Below are positions 19,434 to 28,251 of a stretch of 62,892 bases of DNA, piece by piece (the first letter of the stretch is position 1; each line of letters starts with the position of its first letter). Under the pieces are notes generated by a model, which was not told where the DNA came from, ran no database searches, and saw only the letters and a program-made list of their open reading frames with translations. This stretch comes from UBA2561 sp964577275 (GTDB taxonomy: Bacteria; Bacteroidota; Bacteroidia; Cytophagales; Thermoflexibacteraceae). The stretch is from NCBI GenBank assembly GCA_964577275.1, contig CAZNYR010000008.1, positions 1 to 62,892 of the forward strand, given 5' to 3'. Both the position numbers and the translations under genes were made by a program.

Positions 19434-20591
19434 TTACCGTCTTGTACTTTTTCGAGCTTTGCGCGCACTCATCGAGGTTGGCTCTTCGGAACTTCCTCGA
19501 CTCACACTAATCATAATTCCGAGAGCAATTCCCGTAAATAAAAGTGATGTTCCACCCATACTTAACAAGGGTAATTGTAGTCCTGTAATCGGGAACATCC
19601 CGACCGCCACGCCCATATTTATCATCGCCTGAATGACCAAACTAAAACTCAAACCCGCCGAAAGTAAGCCGCCAAAGGCATTTTCGCTTTGGGCAACCAT
19701 GAGCATTCCACGATATAACAGCGTGAGATACAGCCCAATAACCAAAAATGCACCAATCAAACCGTATTCCTCGACAATAATCGCAAAGATAAAATCGGAA
19801 TAGGGTTGGGGTAAAAAATTCCGTTGTTGGCTGTTGCCGGGTCCTTTGCCCGCAGTTCCTCCTGTGGCAATGGCGATGTAAGATTGTTCGGCTTGAAAAG
19901 CAACATTTTCTTTATCCAGAAATGCCTCGATTCGGCTTTTTGCTGTGTTTAGTCGTTGTCCGACCGTCAAAGCGAATAATCCAGCCATTGCCCCAACTAA
20001 AATAAGTGCAATTAAATACCGAATTCTGACTCGCCCAATGAACATCAAAAGCATACACGTTGCGAACAAAACGACGGCACTTGATAAATCGCTTAATCCG
20101 ATTAATCCGCAAATAATTCCACTCCAAATCAGGACGGGAAAAACGCTGCCCCAGGAATCCCGAATACTTTGCTGACGTTTGGACAACATACTTGCTACAT
20201 TCGCAATCAAAGCCAACTTTGCCAAGTCCGATGGCTGGAAGGTTTGATTGATGAAAGGTATTGTAATCCAACGACTTGCCTGATGAAATTCCGTTCCGCC
20301 CTGCCACGTAAACAGCAATAATGGCATGGACAATAATAGCGCATAACGGGACAATCTGGAATAATATTTATAGTCAATTTGGTGGCAAATCCAAAGCACC
20401 AGAAGTGCCAATCCGACCAAAAAAGTATGCTTCAACAAATAATATTCGGTATCACCGCCCATGGTGCGGAAGGCGAGCGTTCCCGTAGCACTATAAACCA
20501 CTAATATACTGAATGTTACGAGCGAAAAAATGACTGCCCACAACACCGCATCGCCTTTGAAAAATTTGCTTTCCGATTTGATGATGCTCAT
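19434..20591 (-). CDS. ftsW: Septal peptidoglycan glycosyltransferase FtsW (SEDS family)
   Basis: A 385-aa polytopic membrane protein with about 10 segments that polymerises lipid II with its partner transpeptidase FtsI. SEDS motifs include TFQPSDLAKLALI, the loop GKGPGNSQQRNFLPQPYSDF and IVEEYGLIGA, with FPITGLQLPLLSMGGTS near the end. The C-terminus is a short Arg/Lys-rich tail. It follows the 69-aa membrane protein by 21 nt; murD, which normally lies just before ftsW, is absent. Confidence 0.97.
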   Translation of the reverse strand: MSIIKSESKFFKGDAVLWAVIFSLVTFSILVVYSATGTLAFRTMGGDTEYYLLKHTFLVGLALLVLWICHQIDYKYYSRLSRYALLLSMPLLLFTWQGGTEFHQASRWITIPFINQTFQPSDLAKLALIANVASMLSKRQQSIRDSWGSVFPVLIWSGIICGLIGLSDLSSAVVLFATCMLLMFIGRVRIRYLIALILVGAMAGLFALTVGQRLNTAKSRIEAFLDKENVAFQAEQSYIAIATGGTAGKGPGNSQQRNFLPQPYSDFIFAIIVEEYGLIGAFLVIGLYLTLLYRGMLMVAQSENAFGGLLSAGLSFSLVIQAMINMGVAVGMFPITGLQLPLLSMGGTSLLFTGIALGIMISVSRGSSEEPTSMSARKARKSTRR

Positions 20592-20612
20592 CGGATTTTT
20601 GATTTAGTTTAT

Positions 20613-20822
20613 TTAAGAATCTTTCTTTTTTTTGTCATAAAATTTGACGAAAAAATATCCGCCAGCTCTTGACATCAAGAGCGATAGTAAAAATAATGTA
20701 ATTAATCCTAAATTATCCTTTGGCGATATGTAAGTAATGCCTACAAAAGCGACAATTACAAAAACGACAGCTCTAACCAAAATGGACAACCACAATATTT
20801 TACCTTGTAATCTTTGTGCCAT
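20613..20822 (-). CDS. Small two-helix membrane protein between mraY and ftsW
   Basis: A 69-aa protein starting MAQRLQGKILWLSILVRAVV two bases after the mraY stop (20825-20827); the tight spacing and the next gene 21 nt later support translation as part of the operon. Two hydrophobic segments at about residues 9-31 and 36-55 are separated by YISPKDN, and the tail FVKFYDKKKKDS is strongly positive, so both ends are probably cytoplasmic. It was not recognised as any family. It occupies the place of murD but is far too short and has no ligase motif. A role alongside MraY or FtsW is inferred only from position. Confidence 0.7.
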   Translation of the reverse strand: MAQRLQGKILWLSILVRAVVFVIVAFVGITYISPKDNLGLITLFLLSLLMSRAGGYFFVKFYDKKKKDS

Positions 20823-20824
20823 AA

Positions 20825-22033
20825 TTATCTGACTTTCAGGGTTGCCACACAAATAATCGCCAATAAAATGCCCACAATCCAAAACCGAGTTACGATTTTT
20901 GGTTCGGGAATATTTCCCTTTTGGTAGTGGTGATGCAAAGGCGACATCCGAAAAATACGCCGTCCTTCGCCGTATTTCTTTTTTGTATATTTAAAATAAA
21001 TTACCTGAATTATTACGGATAAATTTTCGACCAAAAATATTCCGCACAATACAGGAATTAACAATTCTTTCCGCAAAATCAAGGCAATAACCGCAATGAT
21101 TGCGCCCAGAGAAAGACTCCCCGTATCGCCCATAAAAACCTGTGCGGGATACGAATTATACCACAAAAATCCGATGCAAGCTCCCACGAATGCCGTACAA
21201 AAAATCACGACTTCGCCCGTATTCGGAATGTACATAAGATTCAGATAATCAGAGAAAATGAAATTCCCCGAAATGTAAGCAAAAATCGCCAGCGTCAGCC
21301 CGATAATTGCCGAAGTGCCACCTGCCAGCCCGTCTAATCCATCCGTAATATTTGCGCCATTCGACACCGCTGTAATGATGAAAATCACAATAGGAATGTA
21401 AATTAACCATGTCCAATCATCAGGCAAAAATGGTAACAATTCATTGTAATCAAATTCGTTTCCTTTGAAGAACGGAATTGTAGTTTTCGTAGATTTGACA
21501 TCAACATATTGCATCTTTTGGGTGGCTTCGGATAGCTGATTTGATGTGCTAAATTCACGAACGACAACCGTTTCATTGAAATAAAGTGTCATACCAACGA
21601 TTAGTCCTAAACCCACTTGACCAATGACCTTAAATCGACCTTTTAATCCTTTCTTATTTTTTCTGAAAACTTTGATATAATCATCCGCAAAACCAATTAA
21701 GCCCATCCATAATACCGTGATAATCAATAAGATAATATATACATTTTGCAATTTTGCGAATAACAAAACAGGAATCAAAATGGAAGCAATTATCAAAATT
21801 CCGCCCATCGTAGGTGTTCCTTTTTTTTGCATTTGCCCTTCAAGTCCTAAATCACGGATTTCCTCACCAATTTGTAATTTTTGAAGTTTGCGAATTAACT
21901 TTTTTCCAAAAACCAAAGCCACTAACAAGGAAACCACAGCCGATGCCATCGCCCGAAAGGAAATGTATTGAAACAATCCTGCCCCCGTTACATCAAATTG
22001 TTCATGTAAATAATTGAAAATATAATAAAGCAC
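20825..22033 (-). CDS. mraY: Phospho-MurNAc-pentapeptide transferase
   Basis: A 402-aa integral membrane enzyme that transfers phospho-MurNAc-pentapeptide from UDP to undecaprenyl phosphate, making lipid I. Signature segments are GTPTMGGILI, the Asp pair in IGFADDYIKVFRKNKKGLKGR, NGANITDGLDGLAGG and VFMGDTGSLSLGA, with the C-terminal PLHHHYQKGNIPEPKIV. It contains an extra loop at about residues 155-200 compared with E. coli MraY, common in Bacteroidota. It lies 114 nt after murE. Confidence 0.98.
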   Translation of the reverse strand: MLYYIFNYLHEQFDVTGAGLFQYISFRAMASAVVSLLVALVFGKKLIRKLQKLQIGEEIRDLGLEGQMQKKGTPTMGGILIIASILIPVLLFAKLQNVYIILLIITVLWMGLIGFADDYIKVFRKNKKGLKGRFKVIGQVGLGLIVGMTLYFNETVVVREFSTSNQLSEATQKMQYVDVKSTKTTIPFFKGNEFDYNELLPFLPDDWTWLIYIPIVIFIITAVSNGANITDGLDGLAGGTSAIIGLTLAIFAYISGNFIFSDYLNLMYIPNTGEVVIFCTAFVGACIGFLWYNSYPAQVFMGDTGSLSLGAIIAVIALILRKELLIPVLCGIFLVENLSVIIQVIYFKYTKKKYGEGRRIFRMSPLHHHYQKGNIPEPKIVTRFWIVGILLAIICVATLKVR

Positions 22034-22147
22034 TTGTAAGTTAAGTTGTAATATAGCGTCAAGTATTCCGTATCGGGCATTGAAACTATATTTTGTTGTA
22101 AATCAATTTGTTATATAATTTTTTTGATACATTGGTTCTCACGAAAC

Positions 22148-23611
22148 TTATTTACTGAATTTATTAAAATTTTTTTTAACCTCTTCTTTATCATCGAAAG
22201 GATATTTGACCCCTTCAATCTCTTGGTAATTTTCGTGTCCCTTGCCTGCAATCAAAATAATGTCATTGGGTTGAGCGATTTCAACGGCTTTTAAAATCGC
22301 TTCTCGGCGATTTTCGATAGCTTTAACTTTCTTAAAATCAGCAGGTTGAACGCCTTTTTGCATCTGTTCGATAATTGTTTTTGGATTTTCAAATCGAGGA
22401 TTATCGGATGTTAAAATGACTTGATTGCTAAATTTACAAGCAATATCAGCCATCTTAGGACGCTTGCCTGCATCACGATTTCCGCCACAGCCTACGACCG
22501 TAATCAAGTTTTCATTATTTGTACGAATTTGAGAAATGGCTTTAAGTACATTTTCCAGCGCATCAGGCGTATGTGAATAATCGACAATGGCACAAATATT
22601 TTTGGTAGAAATAATTTGTTCAAAACGTCCTGCAACAGACTGAATATGAGATAAATAGCGCAAAATTTCGTCTGAATCTTCGCCACAAAGCACTGCCGTA
22701 GCATAAACGCCTGTCAAATTATATCCATTAAACTCACCGGGCAACCGAAACCAAGCCGATTTTCCGTTGATTTCCAGCTCTAAACCCTGAAAACTGTTAT
22801 CCAAAACCTTGCCCTTGAAGTCCGCAGGCAATCGTAAAGCAAAAGTATAATGTCTTGATTTACAGTTTTGTAGCATTTTCAAACCATTTTTATCATCCCG
22901 ATTCACTAAGGCAAAAGCCGATTTTGGCAAGTGGTCAAAGAACAATTTTTTTGCCCGAATATACTCATCAAACGAGCCATGATAATCCAAATGGTCATGC
23001 GTAATATTCGAGAAAATTGCACCCGAAAAACGTAATCCCGTTACTCGATGTTGGACTAAAGCATGAGAACTCACTTCCATAAAGGCGTGCGTGCCACCTT
23101 GCTTGACTAAATTAGCCAGTAACTTATTGATAATCAGTGGGTTTGGTGTTGTGTGGGAGGCAGTATATTCTTCATCCTGAATCAAATATCGAATCGTAGA
23201 AAATAGCCCAACACAATACCCCAAATCCCTAAATAACTGATAAAGAAGCGTTACCGAGGTGGTTTTTCCATTCGTACCCGTAATTCCGATAAGTTTAATT
23301 TTTTCGGACGGATTATCGTAAAATTCGGATGCCAAATACCCCAATGCCTCTGCCGAATTGCGGACTTTGATTTGTGTAATTTCGTGCGATAAATTATCCG
23401 TAAACTCCTCACAAACAATACTTTTGGCTCCATTTTCAATCGCTTTTGCGATGAATTGATGCCCATCCGAATGCTCCCCTTTGATGGCTACGAACAAATC
23501 TCCGTCCGTAATTTTTCGGGAATCAAACTCGATTTTAGAAACCGAAATTGCTGTATTTCCTCGAATTTCGGTTTCTGGAACTCTTCGTAATATGTGCGCT
23601 AATTTTTTGAT
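22148..23611 (-). CDS. murE: UDP-MurNAc-tripeptide ligase (meso-DAP-adding) with no canonical start codon
   Basis: Adds meso-diaminopimelate to UDP-MurNAc-L-Ala-D-Glu with ATP. The ATP loop GITGTNGKTTSVTLLYQLF is present, and DNPR near the C-terminus indicates DAP over lysine. The first ordinary start is TTG at 23497 (LFVAIKGEHSDGH), which would remove about 38 conserved residues. The frame stays open upstream and encodes IKKLAHILRRVPETEIRG, then IEFDSRKITDGDLFVAIKG, the normal MurE N-terminus. Reading the ATC at 23611 as start gives 487 aa, the usual MurE length, 21 nt after the preceding gene. Either a rare ATC start or a sequence error (ATG to ATC) is needed; the start is therefore inferred. 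Confidence 0.85.
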   Translation of the reverse strand: MKKLAHILRRVPETEIRGNTAISVSKIEFDSRKITDGDLFVAIKGEHSDGHQFIAKAIENGAKSIVCEEFTDNLSHEITQIKVRNSAEALGYLASEFYDNPSEKIKLIGITGTNGKTTSVTLLYQLFRDLGYCVGLFSTIRYLIQDEEYTASHTTPNPLIINKLLANLVKQGGTHAFMEVSSHALVQHRVTGLRFSGAIFSNITHDHLDYHGSFDEYIRAKKLFFDHLPKSAFALVNRDDKNGLKMLQNCKSRHYTFALRLPADFKGKVLDNSFQGLELEINGKSAWFRLPGEFNGYNLTGVYATAVLCGEDSDEILRYLSHIQSVAGRFEQIISTKNICAIVDYSHTPDALENVLKAISQIRTNNENLITVVGCGGNRDAGKRPKMADIACKFSNQVILTSDNPRFENPKTIIEQMQKGVQPADFKKVKAIENRREAILKAVEIAQPNDIILIAGKGHENYQEIEGVKYPFDDKEEVKKNFNKFSK

Positions 23612-23632
23612 AACTTCCTGATTTTAAAGAAT

Positions 23633-24022
23633 TTATAAAATAAATTTACCAATTAACATCAAAATCAAACCCAACAAAATGCCACTCAAGCCGATGCTCA
23701 AAAATCCGATACCTAACAAACTAAGCACCAAACCAATCAAGCCCAAAATCACGATAATTAACCCTACGGTATAAAATACGCCACCAATATCGCCACTATT
23801 TTTTTTCTGTGCTTTTTGGATTTTTTTGTTGAATATTCTTAATGCTTTACGCTCTTTCCAATTAAGTTGCTTTTCTGTTGGCGTAGTTGCCTGCGGCAAA
23901 TTTTTACCTACAATTTGCGTTTCCGAGTTTTCGGTCTGGATTGTACTTTTTTGAGTTTCTACATTAACTGCAAAAATGGGAGTTGCCATCAAAAGACAAA
24001 CGAATAAGAGTAATTTTCTCAT
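23633..24022 (-). CDS. Small exported membrane protein inserted between ftsI and murE
   Basis: A 129-aa protein starting MRKLLLFVCLLMATPIFA, a signal peptide. A polar Lys-rich region follows (about residues 20-75, ending KKIQKAQKKNSGD), then two Gly/Leu-rich membrane segments at about 80-125. It resembles its neighbour at 24042 in plan: exported N-terminus, Lys-rich stretch, then a glycine-rich helical pair, so the two may be distant paralogues. No function recognised. Spacing to the neighbours is 19 and 21 nt, so it is part of the dcw transcript. Confidence 0.65.
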   Translation of the reverse strand: MRKLLLFVCLLMATPIFAVNVETQKSTIQTENSETQIVGKNLPQATTPTEKQLNWKERKALRIFNKKIQKAQKKNSGDIGGVFYTVGLIIVILGLIGLVLSLLGIGFLSIGLSGILLGLILMLIGKFIL

Positions 24023-24041
24023 GGATTTTAAGTTTATTAGT

Positions 24042-24371
24042 TTAATAAAGTGGACTACCCAAAGCCACACCAACGATGAAAACCAGCATTCCTAACGGAA
24101 TAATTAAAAGTCCTATTATTTTTAATGCTAAAATAGTATAAATCCAGCCCAAAACTGCAACACCAACGCCCAACAAGATGCCAAAAATGCCAAAGGTTGA
24201 TACATAGTTTATTCGATTATTTTGTTTGGTCTTCCGATAGATTCGGGTTTGTTTCTTTTTTGGTTTGGTTACTTGACCTTCAAAAATTTGCGTTTGCGAT
24301 GGTAGATTGACTGCCAACGTTTCTATACTTAGTGTAATTACCCAAAAAAATACAAACCATCGTATCAGCAT
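24042..24371 (-). CDS. Small exported membrane protein overlapping the ftsI stop codon
   Basis: A 109-aa protein whose ATG shares one base with the ftsI stop (TAATG), a classic translational-coupling arrangement. It has an N-terminal hydrophobic signal or anchor (MLIRWFVFFWVITLSIETLA), a Lys/Arg-rich middle (KPKKKQTRIYRKTKQNN) and a Gly/Ile/Leu-rich pair of membrane segments at about 57-105. Similar in architecture to the next gene. Not recognised as a known family; a link to wall synthesis is inferred from position only. Confidence 0.65.
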   Translation of the reverse strand: MLIRWFVFFWVITLSIETLAVNLPSQTQIFEGQVTKPKKKQTRIYRKTKQNNRINYVSTFGIFGILLGVGVAVLGWIYTILALKIIGLLIIPLGMLVFIVGVALGSPLY

Positions 24372-26476
24372 TATTTTAAAGTTAAGACGATTTCTTGTCC
24401 TTTTATAATTTTTCGACCCACAGGAATTGATTGTTGAATTATTTTACCCATTCCAATAAATTTAACTTGTAACCCTCTGTTTTCCAACAAGTAAAGTGCA
24501 TTTTTTAATGACATTCCTTTTACGTCAGGCATCAAATCTGTGGTAATGGGATTGCCTTCTAATCGTAAGGTATCGCCTTGGGGTTTGCCAAAGACCCAAT
24601 TTTCGGGTGTATAAGATTCTTTGTAAAATCCAAATTTTTGGGAAATGATGGCAAAATCTTCTTGATTTCCTGAACGCATTTTTGGAGCTTTTAATTTCGT
24701 TTTTTCCTGATTTTCAAGAGGTTTCAATAAATATTTTTTAAAAATATAATCCGAAATTTCCCGAAATACGGGGGCGGCTACTTTGCTTCCGTATCGTCCT
24801 TCTTGCGAATTTGAAACGACCACAATTCCCGTATATTTTGGTTTTTTGGCAGGGAAATAGCCTACGAATGAGGTGTAATGTTTTTCGGTATATTTATTAT
24901 TTTCCCATTTTTCGGAAGTCCCTGTTTTGCCTCCGATGCCGTAATCTTTGGTATGAATATTTCGGGCTGTTCCTCGTTCTACTACGCCTTCCATCAAGCG
25001 GCGCATGGTATGGAGTGTCTTCTCGGAGGCTATTTTCTTGACCAAAACTTTGGGTTTATATTCTTCAATAATTGTATTGGCGTACATGGCTTTTTTGACG
25101 ACAATGGGCTGAATCATTTTGCCGTTATTGACCAAGGCATTACAGAAAACTAAGGTATGTAGGGGAGAAATTTTCATTTCGTAACCCACTGACATCCAAG
25201 GCAATGTAGAACCGCTCCAATGTCCACCATCAGGGCGTTTGATGTACGGTTTTGCTTCGCCAACCATCTGAAACTCAATGGGTTTGGTAAAATAAAATTT
25301 ATCCAAATATTCCAAAAATCGTTCGGGATTCGGATTGAAGTAGCGATGCACCAATTTTGATACTCCGATATTCGATGATTGTTCAAAAATATCTTGTATC
25401 GAAATGCGTCCGTAGCCGCCAGCTTTGGCATCGGTCATTGCCAAATCTTCAAAGAAATAAAACCGTCCGTTTCCTGTATTAATTGTGTCGGTGAGTTTGA
25501 TTGGCGTGTCTTCCAAAAGAGCGGTCATGCTGGCTAATTTGAAGGTCGAACCCGGCTCGGCAAGCCCTGTATTTCCTACGGCATAGTTGTTATTTTCCTC
25601 GTAAGTTCCGGCTTTGCTTTTGCCTAAATTAACAATCGCCTTGACTTCGCCTGTTTCGACTTCCATAAATATGACACAGCCATACGAAGCCTCATTTTCA
25701 ATCAGGGCATTTTTGAGAGCGGTCGTTGCAACTTCCTGAATATCAATGTCTATGGTGGTCTGAATATCTAATCCGGGCTGTGGCTGGATTTGTGTGCCAT
25801 CATTTTCGGGCATCCAATGTCCGCCTGCAATTTTGCGAAATAAGGCTTCGCCGTCTTGTCCTGCAAGTTTTTTGTGAAAACTATATTCCAAACCGCGCCC
25901 CTTGACCAAATCGGTGGTATCATTTTCGATTTGTACAAATCCAATTGTTCGGCGAGCCAGTGCGCCAAACGGACGAAATCGTTTTTCTGTTTTCTCAAAA
26001 ATTGCTCCTCCTTTTTTGCGTCCCTCCCGAAGGATAGGCCAGCGCATCAAATATTTTTTATCCTGATAATCAAACTGTTTGCGTGATAAAATCACGTACC
26101 TACGTCCTCGATTTCGGGCATTTTTCAGCTCATCCCGAATTTGTGCGGCGGGACGTTCCCGAAAATATTTGGAAACCAACATCGCCAAAGAATCCACGCC
26201 TTGCTCAAAAACCTTTGCATTTGCCATCGTGGGGTCGATTGCCAACTGATAAAAGGGCGTAGAAGTTGCCAATAAACTTCCGTCCGAAGCCAGAATATTT
26301 CCACGATTTGCCTCAATTTTGCGGAATGAAAGCAAACTTTTTTGTTGTTTGGAAGCCCATCGGTCAAATTCTACGGTCTGAATTTGCAAAATCCGTAGCA
26401 AAATGAGCAATGACCCTAACAACATTAGGAAAAATGCCACCCGAACACGTATTAGTATGGAACGTCTGATGCTCAA
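24371..26476 (-). CDS. ftsI: Division transpeptidase FtsI/PBP3 with PASTA domain
   Basis: A 701-aa class B penicillin-binding protein that cross-links septal peptidoglycan. An N-terminal membrane anchor (about residues 9-30) is followed by the pedestal domain starting IEANRGNILASDGSLLA. Catalytic motifs are STFK (nucleophile Ser in EPGSTFKLASM), SSN and KTGT. A C-terminal PASTA domain (MPDVKGMSLKNALYLLENRG) is a feature shared by many Bacteroidota and Gram-positive homologues and may bind wall fragments. It starts 12 nt after ftsL and its stop overlaps the next gene's start. Confidence 0.96.
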   Translation of the reverse strand: MSIRRSILIRVRVAFFLMLLGSLLILLRILQIQTVEFDRWASKQQKSLLSFRKIEANRGNILASDGSLLATSTPFYQLAIDPTMANAKVFEQGVDSLAMLVSKYFRERPAAQIRDELKNARNRGRRYVILSRKQFDYQDKKYLMRWPILREGRKKGGAIFEKTEKRFRPFGALARRTIGFVQIENDTTDLVKGRGLEYSFHKKLAGQDGEALFRKIAGGHWMPENDGTQIQPQPGLDIQTTIDIDIQEVATTALKNALIENEASYGCVIFMEVETGEVKAIVNLGKSKAGTYEENNNYAVGNTGLAEPGSTFKLASMTALLEDTPIKLTDTINTGNGRFYFFEDLAMTDAKAGGYGRISIQDIFEQSSNIGVSKLVHRYFNPNPERFLEYLDKFYFTKPIEFQMVGEAKPYIKRPDGGHWSGSTLPWMSVGYEMKISPLHTLVFCNALVNNGKMIQPIVVKKAMYANTIIEEYKPKVLVKKIASEKTLHTMRRLMEGVVERGTARNIHTKDYGIGGKTGTSEKWENNKYTEKHYTSFVGYFPAKKPKYTGIVVVSNSQEGRYGSKVAAPVFREISDYIFKKYLLKPLENQEKTKLKAPKMRSGNQEDFAIISQKFGFYKESYTPENWVFGKPQGDTLRLEGNPITTDLMPDVKGMSLKNALYLLENRGLQVKFIGMGKIIQQSIPVGRKIIKGQEIVLTLK

Positions 26477-26488
26477 AATATAAGCGGT

Positions 26489-26815
26489 TTAGTCTTCTTC
26501 AATTTGTAATTCGTAAGCAGGCACATCGCTATCAATCAAGCCGATAGCCTGCACTCGGCGACTGATTTCGGTGCGTTTGCCAAAGGATGTAAATTCGGCT
26601 TTCAGAGTCGTGTAATCAATGCGTAATTCTTCGACTTCAGATTTTAATGTGTTGATTTTCCGACTGGTACGCTCGCCAAAATGACTATTGGCAATATAAA
26701 TCACGCCCAAAATCGCAATGTATATAAAATACGGAAGTAATCCCGCCGCACGGTCTTTCTCAAATAATGAAAAGACACTTTCTGTGGGTTTTTCGTCTTG
26801 TTTTTCCTCTGCCAT
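26489..26815 (-). CDS. ftsL: FtsL-like cell division protein
   Basis: A 108-aa bitopic protein: a cytoplasmic acidic N-terminus, one membrane helix at about residues 27-43 (LPYFIYIAILGVIYIANSHF), then a coiled coil (TLKSEVEELRIDYTTLKAEF). Size, topology and position between rsmH and ftsI fit the Bacteroidota FtsL-like family, which forms the FtsQLB-type complex. The 62-nt spacer before it contains TGATAATCAA (26855-26864). Confidence 0.85.
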   Translation of the reverse strand: MAEEKQDEKPTESVFSLFEKDRAAGLLPYFIYIAILGVIYIANSHFGERTSRKINTLKSEVEELRIDYTTLKAEFTSFGKRTEISRRVQAIGLIDSDVPAYELQIEED

Positions 26816-26877
26816 AGTTTTGAAATTTTATCACATGATTCAGTTATAACTATCTGATAATCAATATTTTATGTGAA

Positions 26878-27789
26878 TTAAATTCGTTCAGCAATTCGTA
26901 ATTTTGCGCTACTTGCGCGCGTATTTTTTTCGATTTCTTGGGGCGATGCCAATATGGGTTTTCGGGTCATGACCCTGAACGGAATCAGTGGATTTCCGAA
27001 CATATCTTTTTCAATTTCGCCAAATAATTTGCCTTTTGTCATCATGTTTTTGACGGGTCGGTCTTCGAGCGAATGATAGGACATGACCACGAATCGCCCG
27101 CCCGTTTTTAGCACCTCTGGAATGGTTTCCAGCATTTGCTCTAAAACCTTTATTTCGTCATTGACTTCGATACGTAACGCCTGAAAAACTTGGGCGAAGT
27201 ACTTGAATTCCCGATGTTTAGGAGCAAATCTTTTGCAAACTTCTCGCAAGTCTTTGGTCGTTTCGATGGTTCGATTAATGCGTGCGCTGACGATTCCTTG
27301 GGCTAATGTTTTTGCATTTTTGACTTCGCCATAAAGCCCAAAAATCCGATGTAATTCCTTTTCTGAATAATTTTTGACAACCATTTTGGCAGTTTTTAGT
27401 TGATTTCTGTCCATTCGCATATCCAAATCTGCCTCAAACCGAAAGGAAAAACCTCGTTCGGCTTCGTCAATTTGGTGCGATGAAACACCCAAATCGGCTA
27501 AAATTCCATCGACTTTCGGTACGCCATATAATTTCAAGTAGCGTTGAAGATATTGAAAATTCGATTTAATGAATGTAAAGTTCTCATCTTCAATTTGTGC
27601 TGCATTTTTTTCCGCATCGTCATCTTGGTCAAACGCCAATAATCGCCCCGAATCCAGTTTTTCCAAAATCAAACGGCTATGTCCGCCGCCGCCGAAGGTC
27701 AAATCGACATAAATCCCGTCAGGTTTGATTGCCAGCCCGTTGAGGCATTCTATCGCCATGACTGGCGTATGATACTGATTCTGAAGCAT
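26878..27789 (-). CDS. rsmH: 16S rRNA (cytosine-1402 N4)-methyltransferase
   Basis: A 303-aa SAM-dependent methyltransferase (MraW) acting on 16S rRNA. The N-terminus YHTPVMAIECLNGL and SAM loop YVDLTFGGGGHS are diagnostic, with LADLGVSSHQIDEAERGFSFR and VMSYHSLEDRPVK further on. The YHTPVM motif fixes the start upstream of the mraZ stop, so the gene overlaps mraZ by 71 nt in another frame. Confidence 0.97.
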   Translation of the reverse strand: MLQNQYHTPVMAIECLNGLAIKPDGIYVDLTFGGGGHSRLILEKLDSGRLLAFDQDDDAEKNAAQIEDENFTFIKSNFQYLQRYLKLYGVPKVDGILADLGVSSHQIDEAERGFSFRFEADLDMRMDRNQLKTAKMVVKNYSEKELHRIFGLYGEVKNAKTLAQGIVSARINRTIETTKDLREVCKRFAPKHREFKYFAQVFQALRIEVNDEIKVLEQMLETIPEVLKTGGRFVVMSYHSLEDRPVKNMMTKGKLFGEIEKDMFGNPLIPFRVMTRKPILASPQEIEKNTRASSAKLRIAERI

Positions 27790-28228
27790 TTGCTAAATAT
27801 TCTTGTGCTAATTCAGAAAATTCGTTTTGGTCTTTAATTAAAAATTCATCGTAAAGTTCTGGATTCCAAATTTCTAAGCGATTTCCTACGCCTACGATGA
27901 TGACATCTTTTGTAATTTTGGCATATTCCAATAATCGTTTTGGAATCAAAAATCTGCCTTGCGTATCGGTTTCGGTTTCGACCGTCCCACGCAAAAAATT
28001 GCGTTGAAATTTCCGATGTGCGACATTAAACTCGTTGAGCAAAGCTACTTTTTTATAAATAATTTCCCATTCCGAAATCGGATAAACCGTCAAACACGGC
28101 TCGAAACCACGCTGTAAAACAAGGGTTTGCGATTCCTCTGGCAGGCTGGCACGCATCCGAACGGGCAAGACTAAACGCCCTTTGGTATCGGTTTTCGCTT
28201 CGTATTCACCAGAAAAAACTACGCTCAT
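27719..28228 (-). CDS. mraZ: Transcriptional regulator MraZ
   Basis: A 169-aa protein with two AbrB-like halves, each with the DxxGR core: EYEAKTDTKGRLVLPVRM and ETDTQGRFLIPKRLL. MraZ binds short direct repeats in front of its own operon and represses the dcw genes. The last 23 codons overlap rsmH, making it somewhat longer than the usual 145-155 aa. A promoter (28252-28259) and a four-copy 10-bp repeat (28281-28315) lie directly upstream, matching autoregulation. Confidence 0.96.
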   Translation of the reverse strand: MSVVFSGEYEAKTDTKGRLVLPVRMRASLPEESQTLVLQRGFEPCLTVYPISEWEIIYKKVALLNEFNVAHRKFQRNFLRGTVETETDTQGRFLIPKRLLEYAKITKDVIIVGVGNRLEIWNPELYDEFLIKDQNEFSELAQEYLANASESVSYASHGDRMPQRAGNQT

Positions 28229-28251
28229 ATTCGTAAAATTTTACAGATAAG

